A stretch of 64,000 nucleotides of DNA from WVZH01 sp034430895 (GTDB lineage Bacteria; Chloroflexota; Anaerolineae; Anaerolineales; E44-bin32). Each line of letters begins with the position of its first letter. The first letter of the stretch is position 1. The stretch covers positions 1 to 64,000 of the forward strand of contig DAOUDW010000087.1 in assembly GCA_034430895.1 (NCBI GenBank), given 5' to 3'. Below are positions 32,683 to 40,927 of the stretch, piece after piece. The notes under the pieces are model-generated. The model saw only the letters and a list, made by a program, of their open reading frames with translations. It ran no database searches and was not told the origin of the DNA. Both the position numbers and the translations under genes were made by a program.

Positions 32683-33033
32683 TTTCATAGTATTACGGTG
32701 TAAATCATCGTATTTGCTTTGTGACAGTCAACACTTGGGGGCGGTTGCACTTGGGTGTAGATTCCGATGTATGATATAGTAGCGAGCGTGATGAGGGAAC
32801 GGAGGTCGATCATGGCACGCCAGGTTTGGCAGGTTCTTAAAACCAAACACTGTGAACGCATCGGCGAGATCGCTTCGTTGGAAGTACATCTCATCTTCCC
32901 GGCCGATATCCTGCCGGACCAGGGGCCGCGGGTGATCGGCCATCGCTGCTCACACGGTTTGCGCTGCAATCAACTCGATTCGCCCACCTGCCAGTGGGCA
33001 GGGACGCTGCCGGGTTACGATCCTTTCTGTTAA
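32683..33033 (+). repeat. Direct repeat copy B flanking the iron-uptake locus
   Basis: Partner of 27707-28052. It begins with TTTCATAGTATTACGGTG and ends with the second 73-aa gene. Confidence 0.85.
32812..33033 (+). CDS. 73-aa Cys-containing small protein, copy B
   Basis: Product differs from copy A (27831) at three positions (FPADI, LDSPT, DPFC). The ATG follows GGAGGTCGATC, a better ribosome-binding site than in copy A. Five cysteines with the terminal one. Most nucleotide differences to copy A are silent, which suggests both have been under protein-level selection. Function unknown. Confidence 0.72.
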   Translation: MARQVWQVLKTKHCERIGEIASLEVHLIFPADILPDQGPRVIGHRCSHGLRCNQLDSPTCQWAGTLPGYDPFC

Positions 33034-33072
33034 GTCCCTCGTTCTGCATTATCGTTCTTTCTTGGAATCAAA

Positions 33073-33097
33073 CGGTGCCCGTGATCGACGGGCACCG
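33073..33097 (-). terminator. Hairpin terminator after kbl
   Basis: Nine-base perfect stem CGGTGCCCG/CGGGCACCG with a seven-base loop; on the minus strand TTTGATT follows. It lies 33 bases beyond the kbl stop. The T-tract is weak. Confidence 0.6.
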
Positions 33098-33129
33098 TGC
33101 GCGTCTCGCATTCTTCTTGGGGCTTTCGG

Positions 33130-34320
33130 TCAGATCACGCCGAGGCTGTGCGCAACCTTTTCGATCGCCATAATCCCAAATTCGAGATCCGCTTGCTCGT
33201 GGGCAGCGGAGATCATCACGCGGATGCGGGCCTTGCCCTGCGGCACGGTGGGGAAACCGATCGCCGTGGCGAAAACGCCTTCGTCGTAGAGCGCCTGGCT
33301 GAACTGCTGCGCCAGGGGGGCTTCGCCCAGAAGGATGGGCGTGATCGGGGTCGTGCTCACGCCCGAGTCGAGGCCGAGATTGGCGACCTCGCTCTTGAAG
33401 AATTCCGTGTTCTTCCACAGGCGCTGGACGAACTCGTCCGATTCTTCCAGCAAGTCGATGGCAGCGATGCAGGCAGCAACGTCGGGCACGGTCATCGCCG
33501 AGGAAAACAGGAAGGGGCGCCCGCGCTGACGCAGCCAATCGATGATTTCCTGCCTGCCCGCGACCATTCCGCCCACAACGCCGAAGGCTTTCGAGAAAGT
33601 GCCCATCTCGATATCGACTTTACCGTGCAGGCCGAAGTGATCGACAATGCCGCGTCCGTTCTTTCCCAGCACGCCCTCGCCGTGGGCGTCGTCGACCATG
33701 AGCAGACAGTCGTTTTCCTCGGCCACGGCGGAGAGTTCGTCGAGGGGGGCAATGTCGCCGTCCATGCTGAAAACGCCGTCCGTCACGATCAAGGCGCGGC
33801 GGAAATTCCGGGTGCGGTTTTCTGCAATCCGGCAGCGCAGGTCTTCGGCGTTGCTGTGTGCATAGCGGGCGATGGTCGCTCGTGAAAGCCGGCAGCCGTC
33901 GATAATGCTGGCGTGATTGAGTTCGTCCGAGTAGATGATGTCTTTTTTGTCAACCAACGCCGGAATGGTGGCCAGGTTGGCGTTGAATCCGGATTGGAAG
34001 GTGATCGCCGATTCCACACCCTTGAACGCCGCCACGCGGCGCTCCAATTCGAGATGCAGCTCCATCGTGCCGGCGATCGTGCGCACCGCGGCGGGACCGA
34101 TGCCATATTGGTCCAGGGCGTCGTGGGCTGCCTGGATCAATGCGGGATGATTGGCCAGGCCGAGGTAGTTGTTGGAGCAAAAGTTGAGTACCTTGCGTCC
34201 GTCGACGGTCAGCCAGGCGCCCTGTGCGGAGTTCAAGGTTCGAATGTTGGTCAACAAACCGTTTTGCTTCAGGGTGTCCAGGGCGTCGCGAATCCAGGAG
34301 AGCTTCTTAGTTTTGGTCAT
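33130..34320 (-). CDS. kbl: Glycine C-acetyltransferase (2-amino-3-ketobutyrate CoA ligase)
   Basis: The 396-aa product is a fold-type I PLP alpha-oxoamine synthase. NFCSNNYLGLANHP, GTMELHLELERRVAAF, SDELNHASIIDGCRLS, VDDAHGEGVLG and the PLP-binding Lys244 in GTFSKAFGVVGG are all present. Length and the N-terminal TKKLSWIRDALDTLKQNGL favour Kbl over BioF or HemA. The reaction joins glycine and acetyl-CoA (or reverse), part of threonine breakdown; no threonine dehydrogenase is adjacent, so a BioF-like role remains possible. Start at 34320 is preferred over 34371 by family length. It is the last of five minus-strand genes. Confidence 0.85.
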   Translation of the reverse strand: MTKTKKLSWIRDALDTLKQNGLLTNIRTLNSAQGAWLTVDGRKVLNFCSNNYLGLANHPALIQAAHDALDQYGIGPAAVRTIAGTMELHLELERRVAAFKGVESAITFQSGFNANLATIPALVDKKDIIYSDELNHASIIDGCRLSRATIARYAHSNAEDLRCRIAENRTRNFRRALIVTDGVFSMDGDIAPLDELSAVAEENDCLLMVDDAHGEGVLGKNGRGIVDHFGLHGKVDIEMGTFSKAFGVVGGMVAGRQEIIDWLRQRGRPFLFSSAMTVPDVAACIAAIDLLEESDEFVQRLWKNTEFFKSEVANLGLDSGVSTTPITPILLGEAPLAQQFSQALYDEGVFATAIGFPTVPQGKARIRVMISAAHEQADLEFGIMAIEKVAHSLGVI

Positions 34321-34324
34321 GTGG

Positions 34325-34609
34325 TTATCGGCCTTCCTTATCTTCCGCAGATAATTGCTTTTGTGAGTCAATCAGGGCGAGTTTTCGATCTCGCGAGAGC
34401 GATTTGATCGCCCGTTCGCGCTGCATGGCGGCGGACCGATCGGGGAGACGTTCGAGGTAGGCGAGACGAAGGGGCCGGCGAGAGCGCGTGTAGCGAGCGC
34501 CGCGGCCGGCGTTGTGGTCCCGCAGGCGCCGTTCGGGATGGGTCGTCCAACCGGTGTAGAGCGTCCCGTCGGCGCACTCCAAAACGTAGCAGTAAAACTC
34601 GCTCACCAA
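34325..34609 (-). CDS. GIY-YIG nuclease-domain protein (YhbQ-like)
   Basis: The 94-aa product is a single GIY-YIG domain: FYCYVLECADGTLYTGWTTH supplies the two Tyr strands (YVL ... YTG), RRLRDHNAGRGARYTRSRRP the Arg helix, and LAYLERLPDRSAAMQRERAI the Glu. Stand-alone members such as YhbQ are small structure-selective or repair-type nucleases of uncertain role. No intron or homing context is present. It ends five bases before the kbl start, so the two are probably co-transcribed. Confidence 0.88.
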   Translation of the reverse strand: MVSEFYCYVLECADGTLYTGWTTHPERRLRDHNAGRGARYTRSRRPLRLAYLERLPDRSAAMQRERAIKSLSRDRKLALIDSQKQLSAEDKEGR

Positions 34610-34685
34610 CTCATTATACGATCACTGCGACCGGGAGAACAATTCCGGGGTACTCTTGGCGGCGGTTTTTTCCGAGAGATCGATA

Positions 34686-35669
34686 TTATTCGCCATCGTC
34701 GGGCAAATGAAAACCGAGTAGTTTATCAATCATGCTGCGGCGTTCGGGGATGCGCTCGGATGGAGTGCTCCGCTCCGTTCGTACGCCATGCTGCCGGGAA
34801 GTCAGCCACTGGGTGCGGGCGGTGTGTGCCGAAGCGATGTATTCATCGAGCGATTTCCCACTTTCGTCTGCGAGCGCATGATGCAGGTTTTGGAGTTCTC
34901 CCATGAAGTGCAGCAGTTTACCACGAAGGATTTCCCGGTTGAGGGAGGACAGGTCCTCGGGATCCTTGGCAGGCGGTTCGCTGCAAAGCGCAGTAATGCT
35001 GGCGAAGGTCGTCCCTGCCATGCGCTGCATGTCCCGCCAGTTCCCCGCTTTGGAAGCCGCTTGCAGGATGGCCGCGCTGATCAACCTCGGCAGCCATTCC
35101 ACGGAGGTCGTAATCCCATCATGTTCGTCCGGGTCGATGAAGATGGGCGTGGCGCCCAGCAGTCTGGCCAAATCAAGACCACTATCAACAGCTTCTTCCG
35201 ATCCGCTTCCGGGGACAACGATGGCCATGAGGCTATTCTGGAACAGGTCGATTCTGGGTTGGTGCTTTTCTTCCCGTTCGCCGAAAAGATTATCTGCACC
35301 AATGATGGGCGTTACGCCGAGATAATGGCGATCAGCCGGCAGGAATTCCCGGGCCCACTGGAAGGCCAGGGAACGCGCCGGTGAGGTGTCGATGACGATC
35401 CCTTCGGGTTTAAGCTGCTTTCCCAGCATTTCGAGCTGATCGCGAACGGCGGAAGGCGGAAGATCGAGTATCACGATGTCCGCCGATTTCGAAGCCTTTT
35501 TGGGATTGGAAACCAATCGATCGAATATGCCGAGTTCTTTGGCTCGGCGCGTATATTTCTTTGTGGGATCGAATCCTACAAGCTTGATGTCGGATTCCGA
35601 TCTGGCGAAGTTCATGGCGATCGAAGTTCCGATCTGGCCCAGGCCGATAAATAAAGCCTCGTGGCTCAT
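34686..35669 (-). CDS. Prephenate-dehydrogenase-like NAD(P)-binding protein
   Basis: The 327-aa product starts with a Rossmann nucleotide-binding motif (ALFIGLGQIGTSIAMNF, GxGxxG) and the acidic residue ending strand 2 (VGFDPTKK). It has the TyrA-type helical C-terminal domain with PDEHDGITTSVEWLPRLISA, the family segment D-x-H-D. It would convert prephenate to hydroxyphenylpyruvate or arogenate to tyrosine, but the divergent sequence and a genomic setting without aroA or pheA genes mean a paralogue with another substrate is possible. Ten bases separate it from the HD gene upstream. Confidence 0.75.
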   Translation of the reverse strand: MSHEALFIGLGQIGTSIAMNFARSESDIKLVGFDPTKKYTRRAKELGIFDRLVSNPKKASKSADIVILDLPPSAVRDQLEMLGKQLKPEGIVIDTSPARSLAFQWAREFLPADRHYLGVTPIIGADNLFGEREEKHQPRIDLFQNSLMAIVVPGSGSEEAVDSGLDLARLLGATPIFIDPDEHDGITTSVEWLPRLISAAILQAASKAGNWRDMQRMAGTTFASITALCSEPPAKDPEDLSSLNREILRGKLLHFMGELQNLHHALADESGKSLDEYIASAHTARTQWLTSRQHGVRTERSTPSERIPERRSMIDKLLGFHLPDDGE

Positions 35670-35678
35670 ACTGTCACC

Positions 35679-36197
35679 TCAATTATTCCCGTCGGCTTGC
35701 TGCAAGCGAAGGAGTAAACGATCGATTTCCGAGCGGGGATGCGAAGTGGGAGTTTCCTGGTGGCGGCTGATCAGGGTAATCAATTCTTCTCTTCCGCCTG
35801 CGGCACGGACGATCTTGGCGCCCCACTGCGGATGTTGCGCGGCGATGACGAACGGCCGCCGCCAGCCTCGCGGATCTCCCACTCCCCAGCGTTCGATTGC
35901 ATCGGGGATTATAGCCCTACCGAGCACCACCAATATGCGGTCCCACAGTCGAAAAGGGTGGCGGGATTTGCCCACATCGTGCAGCAGTGCCGCGGCGCAC
36001 AACGTAGGGTCTGCTTCGCCCGCGGCGCATACGGAACGTAAGACCCGCAAGCCGTGAAGCTGATCCGAGCGGTTCATGCGCTGGAAGACTTCTATAAGGG
36101 AAGGCGAGAGGGTTTTTTCGATGAGCAGGTTATCTTCGGGGGTCAGTCTGGCGAAAAGGGCGTGAAAGAATTGCGATGCCCGGTAGATGATCTTCAT
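35679..36197 (-). CDS. HD-domain phosphohydrolase-like protein
   Basis: The 172-aa product has HGLRVLRSV, the metal-binding ALLHDVGKS (His-Asp), IAAQHPQWGAKIVRAAGG and LISRHQETP in the order of HD-domain proteins. Such proteins hydrolyse nucleotides or phosphodiesters; the substrate is not predictable. The start codon overlaps the stop of the M50 protease gene in an ATGA, so it is translationally coupled. The next gene downstream starts 10 bases on. Confidence 0.8.
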   Translation of the reverse strand: MKIIYRASQFFHALFARLTPEDNLLIEKTLSPSLIEVFQRMNRSDQLHGLRVLRSVCAAGEADPTLCAAALLHDVGKSRHPFRLWDRILVVLGRAIIPDAIERWGVGDPRGWRRPFVIAAQHPQWGAKIVRAAGGREELITLISRHQETPTSHPRSEIDRLLLRLQQADGNN

Positions 36198-36895
36198 GTG
36201 CCCGGAACGAGGAGGTTGAAGATAAAATCTGCCGGCGCGCCGATGATAAGGTCGAGTAAATTGAAACCCGTAAAATTGCCCATCAAAATGATGGCAATGA
36301 GGATCATCGGTCCATAAGGGCGCAGGCGATAAAGCACGTCCTGCCCACCGGGCGGGAGGAAGTAATCGGCTACTTTCTCACCATCGAGCGGAAAGATGGG
36401 CAGCAGATTGAAGAAGAGCAGGATGAGATTAAGGTAGATGAACATCGATAGGAACACAACGAGGGTACTGAAAGTCGGGATGCCGCCGGAAGTAAATAAG
36501 CCCATACGGAAGGGGATCGCCGCAAGAATGGCGAGCAGCAAGTTCGAAAAGGGTCCTGCCATCGCCACGAGCATGAATCCGGCTGGCGTTCGTCGCCGCA
36601 GGGCAAAGTAGTTCACAGGGACCGGTTTGGCCCAGCCAAACCCTGCGATGATGAACATCAGGGAACCCCATAGATCGAGGTGAGCGAGCGGGTTGAGGGT
36701 CAACCGTCCGGCCAGGCGGGGTGTATCGTCGCCCAGTTGGTCCGCAGACCAGGCGTGTGCGAATTCGTGGACGGTGAGCGAGACCACCAGGGTGATCAAG
36801 ATAGGTGCAATTAGAATCGGTTCAAGGCCAAACACGTTCAGGATTATACCACTGGGAATATTTACATGACCTGGCAGCGCATCTGCTTGCCACAC
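36194..36895 (-). CDS. Site-2 protease family (M50) membrane metalloprotease
   Basis: The product has several transmembrane helices, the zinc motif HEFAH in LVVSLTVHEFAHAWSADQLG and the second-site NLLPIFPLDG (equivalent of the N-P-D-G motif), together with RLAGRLTLNPLAHLDLWGS, typical of the short YwhC-like subfamily of M50 proteases. It would cleave substrates within the membrane. ATG at 36895 gives 233 aa, but the family normally starts near VFGLEPILIAPIL, so a GTG at 36835 (213 aa) is a real alternative; neither has a clear ribosome-binding site. First gene of the minus-strand set ending with kbl. Confidence 0.87.
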   Translation of the reverse strand: MWQADALPGHVNIPSGIILNVFGLEPILIAPILITLVVSLTVHEFAHAWSADQLGDDTPRLAGRLTLNPLAHLDLWGSLMFIIAGFGWAKPVPVNYFALRRRTPAGFMLVAMAGPFSNLLLAILAAIPFRMGLFTSGGIPTFSTLVVFLSMFIYLNLILLFFNLLPIFPLDGEKVADYFLPPGGQDVLYRLRPYGPMILIAIILMGNFTGFNLLDLIIGAPADFIFNLLVPGT

Positions 36896-36946
36896 ACGCG
36901 GGTGGTATAATCCGCGCCAATCCGATATGTTGGTTTGTGGTGTGCA

Positions 36947-37156
36947 ATGCTGCCGGATTTACAAATGGGAGACGTTCTGCGTTTACGCAAGCCGCATCCG
37001 TGCGGGAACACGGATTGGGTCGTCGTGCGTCTGGGTGCAGACATCGGTTTGAAATGCCTGGGATGCGGCCGACGCATTCTGCTGCCGCGCAGGGAAGTCG
37101 CTCGAAGGATGAAGGCGTACGTTTCCAAGGGCGGGGTGGATGTGAGTGGGAAATAA
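36947..37156 (+). CDS. DUF951 family protein
   Basis: The 69-aa product carries MGDVLRLRKPHPCGNTDWVV and LKCLGCGRRILLPRREVARR, the hallmark of DUF951, with three cysteines (HPCG, CLGC) suggesting metal binding. The function of the family is unknown; members are often next to ychF or other translation genes. The ATG at 36947 follows no strong ribosome-binding site. It is divergent from the M50 protease gene, with about 50 bases between the two starts. Confidence 0.85.
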   Translation: MLPDLQMGDVLRLRKPHPCGNTDWVVVRLGADIGLKCLGCGRRILLPRREVARRMKAYVSKGGVDVSGK

Positions 37157-37457
37157 ATGGACAGGAGCTGCTTTCGGTTGATCGCTTGAAGAATCACCGA
37201 ATTCAAGCGGTCATTTCCAGGTGGGTTTTGCCTTTGAAATGGGGTGTCGGTAGAAATCGAAGGGTGAATCTGCAGGCGCAGAACGCGTCGATACTACGGA
37301 GCAAAATGCATCGCTGCCTTGATCCTCCTTCTCGAAGGATGCGCGAAAACATGATGCACTTCTTCGACCGTACAGTACCATCGAGCAAAGTTGAGATTTC
37401 AATCGATGCGCTTACGTTTTGATCATTGTTCGTAAGATATTACGCCCCAATTGAAGT
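37157..37457. other. Gap of 300 bases without a recognisable gene
   Basis: I see no coding region, repeat or strong hairpin on either strand; the open frames here do not resemble proteins. Confidence 0.4.
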
Positions 37458-37631
37458 CTATAGATTAGTGATGACGTTACTGTACATGTTCCCCACTGCG
37501 CCGCCAAAAAGGGCCAGTATCACGATCACAATGATCGCGACGAGAACGAGGATTAGAGCATACTCCAATAGCCCCTGACCGCGTGGGAAATAATATAATG
37601 AACGAAGACTTCGAAAAAATATGGCTTTCAT
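37458..37631 (-). CDS. Flp-type pilin (57 aa)
   Basis: The reverse strand encodes MKAIFFRSLRSLYYFPRGQG followed by LLEYALILVLVAIIVIVILA and a short polar tail ending YSNVITNL. G-Q-G-L-L-E-Y with a Glu at position 5 after the Gly cleavage point and a following hydrophobic helix is the class IVb (Flp/Fap) prepilin signature. The short leader ends at Gly, where a prepilin peptidase such as that at 12685 would cut. It is a lone pilin gene; no tad/cpa secretion genes lie nearby. Start 37631 has no strong ribosome-binding site. Confidence 0.85.
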   Translation of the reverse strand: MKAIFFRSLRSLYYFPRGQGLLEYALILVLVAIIVIVILALFGGAVGNMYSNVITNL

Positions 37632-37739
37632 AATGTAAGTATAGTATAGGGTCGCATATCAACACCACTCAATAGTATTCTTGGGTGGGGTATTAATGTA
37701 GGAAGAAAACTCGTTCTAGGAGCGTGCAAAGGAGGATTC

Positions 37740-38060
37740 ATGCACAAGCTGATGCTCCTTTTTCGAAGACCGATGGATGTTGAGATGTTCGAGACCCGTT
37801 GGAGCCACGATTTTGTGCGCGCGGCGGAGAAAATGCCCGAAATCCGACGTGTGACCGTGAGCAGAATCAACGGAGGGATTTCCAAAGCGGTTGATGTACA
37901 TCTCGTGCACGAATTCTATTTCGATAATTTCGAAGCCATGCGGCGTGCGATGGCATCCCCGAACGGGCAAAAGGCTGGAAAGATCCTGATGAGCTTTGCA
38001 GCAGATATCGTAACGCTTTGTTTCGCGGAACATTGGGAAGATGATTGTGTAAGATCGTAG
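37740..38060 (+). CDS. EthD-domain protein
   Basis: The 106-aa product MHKLMLLFRRPMDVEMFETR has the ferredoxin-like EthD pattern: HKLMLLFRRP at the first strand, the WSHDF Trp/His, and F-Y-F-D-N-F-E-A-M-R-R-A-M-A-S-P with the usual spacing. EthD is known from ether-degradation clusters and its relatives are small dimeric alpha+beta barrels of unknown catalytic role. ATG follows AAAGGAGGATTC, a strong ribosome-binding site. The next gene is 48 bases downstream. Confidence 0.8.
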   Translation: MHKLMLLFRRPMDVEMFETRWSHDFVRAAEKMPEIRRVTVSRINGGISKAVDVHLVHEFYFDNFEAMRRAMASPNGQKAGKILMSFAADIVTLCFAEHWEDDCVRS

Positions 38061-38108
38061 CGCTGGTATATACGTTTTTTATTACGATAGGGTATTTATA
38101 GGAGATCG

Positions 38109-38594
38109 ATGATGTTGACACCGGATGATTTGGCGGCATTTATCAGGAAGAACGATGTCGAAGCGGAGGTGATCGTTCTGGACGAGGCGACGACCACCGT
38201 CGAGGATGCTGCACGAGCTGTTGGCACCTCCTCGAAGCAAATCGTAAAAAGTCTGCTCTTTCTCATCGATGGGAAACCGGTATTGGCGATTGCGTGCGGA
38301 GAAACGCGCATCGATCGCCGTCCGATTGCGCAGCATTTTGGGGTAGGACGCAAACGGGTGAAAATGGCCGATTCGGATTCGGTCTTGAAATTCACTGGCT
38401 ACCCGATTGGGGCGGTGCCGCCCTTTGGGATGCCCGAGCAGCCAAGCACGCTCATGGATGCACGTCTTTTTGAACACGAGGTTGTCTATGCGGGAGGCGG
38501 TGATATCCATGCCCTCATTAAGGTGAATCCCCTGGAGATTGAACGGGCGACGAGTGGCATTCGTTTGGACCTGCTCAACCTGGATGATGGCTAA
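38109..38594 (+). CDS. YbaK/EbsC-family deacylase (Cys-tRNA(Pro) deacylase-like)
   Basis: The 161-aa product shows the YbaK/ProRS editing-domain fold: VEDAARAVGTSSKQIVKSLL (the conserved KSLL Lys), GKPVLAIACGETRID, TGYPIGAVPPFGMPEQPSTL (the GxxPP segment) and VYAGGGDIHALIKVNP. Such proteins clear mischarged tRNA or other aminoacyl substrates. Two adjacent ATGs (38109, 38112) follow GGAGATCG. The stop is immediately followed by the start of the M23 gene. Confidence 0.9.
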   Translation: MMLTPDDLAAFIRKNDVEAEVIVLDEATTTVEDAARAVGTSSKQIVKSLLFLIDGKPVLAIACGETRIDRRPIAQHFGVGRKRVKMADSDSVLKFTGYPIGAVPPFGMPEQPSTLMDARLFEHEVVYAGGGDIHALIKVNPLEIERATSGIRLDLLNLDDG

Positions 38595-39299
38595 ATGAAA
38601 AGACCATTGGGTTTGGGTATTTCCTTTCTGGTTGTCGTTGCGCTGGTGGCTGCCTATTTAATCTACCAGGGCTATCGAACCACGGCCGGCCGCTTGCAGC
38701 GATTGCGTCAGTATTGGGAAAATCCCGAAGCGCAAATTGAGGGTGTGATTCACGCCGGAGAACGATGCGGGGATGCGCCTTTCGTCATGCCCACTGATGG
38801 ATGGGTCGGATTTCTGTGGGGTGATTCCTTCCGTCCCGGGCATACCCACCAGGGTGTGGATATTTTTGGCGCGGATGGCCTGGGGAAAACACCGGTTGTG
38901 GCAGCTTATGATGGTTATCTGACGCGCCTGCCTGATTGGCGCTCCTCGGTTATTCTGCGCATAGAGCACGATCCCCTGAAGCCTTCGCGGCAGATTTGGG
39001 TCTACTACACCCATATGGCAGACCCATATGGCAACTCCTTTATCGTGGATGCTTTTCCTCCCGGCACGTCCGACCAATTTGTCAAAGCTGGAACCCTGCT
39101 TGGGTATCAAGGCAATTACTCGGCCGATCCTGACAATCCTACTGGAATCCATTTACATTTCTCCATCGTGAAGGACGATGGGGAGGGTAACTTCAAGAAT
39201 GAGTTGGAGATTAAAAACACCATTGACCCTTCGCCTTACTTGGGGATGGAGCTCAACGCCGATAAGGTAGGAGACGGGATTGCAACCTGCGTGGAGTGA
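38595..39299 (+). CDS. M23-family metallopeptidase-like protein
   Basis: The 234-aa product has an N-terminal signal anchor (LGISFLVVVALVAAYLIY) and a LytM-like domain with HQGVDIFGADG (HxxxD), VYYTHMADP and IHLHFSIV (HxH), the zinc-binding residues of M23 peptidoglycan endopeptidases. It is likely on the outer face of the membrane, acting on cell-wall cross-links. It starts directly after the YbaK stop (TAA ATG), so it is coupled, although the functions are unrelated. Confidence 0.85.
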   Translation: MKRPLGLGISFLVVVALVAAYLIYQGYRTTAGRLQRLRQYWENPEAQIEGVIHAGERCGDAPFVMPTDGWVGFLWGDSFRPGHTHQGVDIFGADGLGKTPVVAAYDGYLTRLPDWRSSVILRIEHDPLKPSRQIWVYYTHMADPYGNSFIVDAFPPGTSDQFVKAGTLLGYQGNYSADPDNPTGIHLHFSIVKDDGEGNFKNELEIKNTIDPSPYLGMELNADKVGDGIATCVE

Positions 39300-39469
39300 T
39301 TGTCGGACTGCGCGGCGTGGAATGTGGCTGCGAATCCGATTCGAGCATATCATTGGATTGCCTGGACAGGGTAGAGACTCAGTTTGTTGGGAATTTAACT
39401 TTCGAATTTCCAGATGTGGGACGTTCATGAGAATGGAATCGAATACAACTGCGAGATGTTTATTGCCTG

Positions 39470-40270
39470 ATGCCCTCCTATCGTGATTTGATCCACGCCT
39501 TCCGCCAAGTAGAACTCGGCTCGCACAGTCAAGTGCTCCTACACGCGTCTATATCCTCATTGCCGCCGATTCCCGGCGGGGCGGAAACGGTCATTGGTGC
39601 GCTGCTGTCGACCTGCGATGCATTAATCACACCCGCATTTACACTGCGTTCGATGATCACACCGGGTGTGGGACCTGCGGATAATGCTTTGGATTATGGA
39701 CAGGCTAACGAGCAGAATTTGCACGCCGAGATCTACAGCCTCGATTTGCCTGCGGATGACGGTCCGGACAGTATCCCGGAAACCTTGCGCCAACATCAAG
39801 GCGCGCTGCGTTCGAATCATCCCCTGCTTTCCTTTGTGGGCGTAAATGCCGATGAGGCCTTGCAAGCGCAGTCTATCGACGAACCCTGGGCGCCCATCGC
39901 TTGGCTGGCGGACTATGACGCTGACGTTGTTTTGCTGGGTGTCGATCACACGGCCAATGTCAGTTTGCATTACGCCGAATTGAAAGCCGGTCGACATCAA
40001 TTCGTGCGTTGGGCATTGACGCCCGGTAGTGTGGTCGAATGTCCGAATTTCCCGGGTTGTTCCGCTGGTTTTCAGGCGGTCGCCTCGCGGTTAGAGAGCG
40101 TCCATCGCACCGCCCAATTGGGGGAATTGACGATCGAGGCCATTCCACTTCGAGATATGATCAATATTACGGTGGGCTGGATTCACGAAGACTCTCGTGC
40201 TTTGTTGTGCGATCGCGAGGGCTGCCCATGTTGTGCTGCGGTGCGAACTGCCGTGCGCGTCAATCAATGA
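39470..40270 (+). CDS. AAC(3)-type N-acetyltransferase family protein
   Basis: The 266-aa product has the AAC(3) order: VLLHASISSLPPIPGGAETV at the start, LITPAFT, the RSNHPLLSFVGVNADEAL block, and DADVVLLGVDHTANVSLHYAE with the catalytic-type Asp/His region. The C-terminus has two extra Cys (CDREGCPCC). Members range from aminoglycoside acetyltransferases to unrelated N-acetyltransferases, so resistance cannot be inferred. The start at 39470 is chosen by family fit. It stands alone between the M23 gene and a small acidic gene. Confidence 0.78.
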   Translation: MPSYRDLIHAFRQVELGSHSQVLLHASISSLPPIPGGAETVIGALLSTCDALITPAFTLRSMITPGVGPADNALDYGQANEQNLHAEIYSLDLPADDGPDSIPETLRQHQGALRSNHPLLSFVGVNADEALQAQSIDEPWAPIAWLADYDADVVLLGVDHTANVSLHYAELKAGRHQFVRWALTPGSVVECPNFPGCSAGFQAVASRLESVHRTAQLGELTIEAIPLRDMINITVGWIHEDSRALLCDREGCPCCAAVRTAVRVNQ

Positions 40271-40468
40271 TTTCCTTGGCTTGATTAAGGACGGTTAAGT
40301 ATGCGGAAGCTGCAATTCAATCCGCGCGAAAGTACCGTAGATGATTGGATTTTTTGTGTCGCATAATTCTTTTTTCCATCATAAAATCATAGGACTTTCG
40401 ACTTCCTGACACGTGCACAATCCGTGGTAAGATTTATTGAAAATATTTTCAAATGGTTTCCTGTAGAG

Positions 40469-40864
40469 ATGACAGAACCCGAAAAAATCACTATCGTTGA
40501 AGGTCCCACACCTACATTCGAGTTGGTATCAGACCCCTGGCTGCACAGCCTAATCGAGAGTCCGCTTCCATCACGCGTGGCTATGTGTAGAGTGCGTGCT
40601 TTCAACGGGCCGGCTTTGGTCGAACGCTGCTACCGCGCCTGGCACGCCGGCGAACCCATCTATCTCGAATTTCGCGATGAAGAAGGCCTGACCGACCAGG
40701 CCAGTATCATTGCCGTTCGTTGGATGGAACAAGATGAAGGGGACATGCTCCTGCTTTGGGTACGTTTGGAAGAAACCGACATTGAGATCGAATTCGACAT
40801 TGATTTCGACGATTTCGATTTCGACGACGATTTCGACGGACCTGATCTCAGTACTCCCTTTTAA
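40469..40864 (+). CDS. Hypothetical protein with acidic Phe/Asp tail
   Basis: The 131-aa product starts MTEPEKITIVEGPTPTFELV, has a compact alpha/beta-looking body (AGEPIYLEFRDEEGL, LLLWVRLEE) and a striking C-terminal tail alternating Asp/Glu with Phe/Ile (EIEFDIDFDDFDFDDDFDG). A GTG at 40424 would add 15 residues. No recognised family. The alternating tail resembles acidic ends that bind basic partners, as in some single-strand DNA-binding proteins, but that is only a compositional likeness. A hairpin follows 6 bases after the stop. Confidence 0.6.
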   Translation: MTEPEKITIVEGPTPTFELVSDPWLHSLIESPLPSRVAMCRVRAFNGPALVERCYRAWHAGEPIYLEFRDEEGLTDQASIIAVRWMEQDEGDMLLLWVRLEETDIEIEFDIDFDDFDFDDDFDGPDLSTPF

Positions 40865-40870
40865 AAATCC

Positions 40871-40892
40871 AAGCTGCCCGCAGGGACAGCTT
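40871..40892 (-). terminator. Hairpin terminator after metG
   Basis: AAGCTG CCC GCA GGG A CAGCTT forms a nine-pair stem. On the minus strand it is followed by GGATTTTTAAAA. It lies 36 bases beyond the metG stop and may also serve the convergent gene. Confidence 0.65.
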
Positions 40893-40927
40893 GAAGAAGA
40901 GATGTAATCTTCCAGTATTCGATCGCT

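Noticed and set aside
33097..33885. 262-aa open frame on the plus strand opposite kbl
   Set aside because: Antisense shadow of a well-recognised PLP enzyme.
34325..34609. GIY-YIG protein as a homing endonuclease in an intron
   Set aside because: It is a stand-alone short gene in an operon-like row with no split host gene.
39470..40270. AAC(3) family gene as an antibiotic resistance determinant
   Set aside because: Family membership does not establish activity, and there is no mobile or resistance context.
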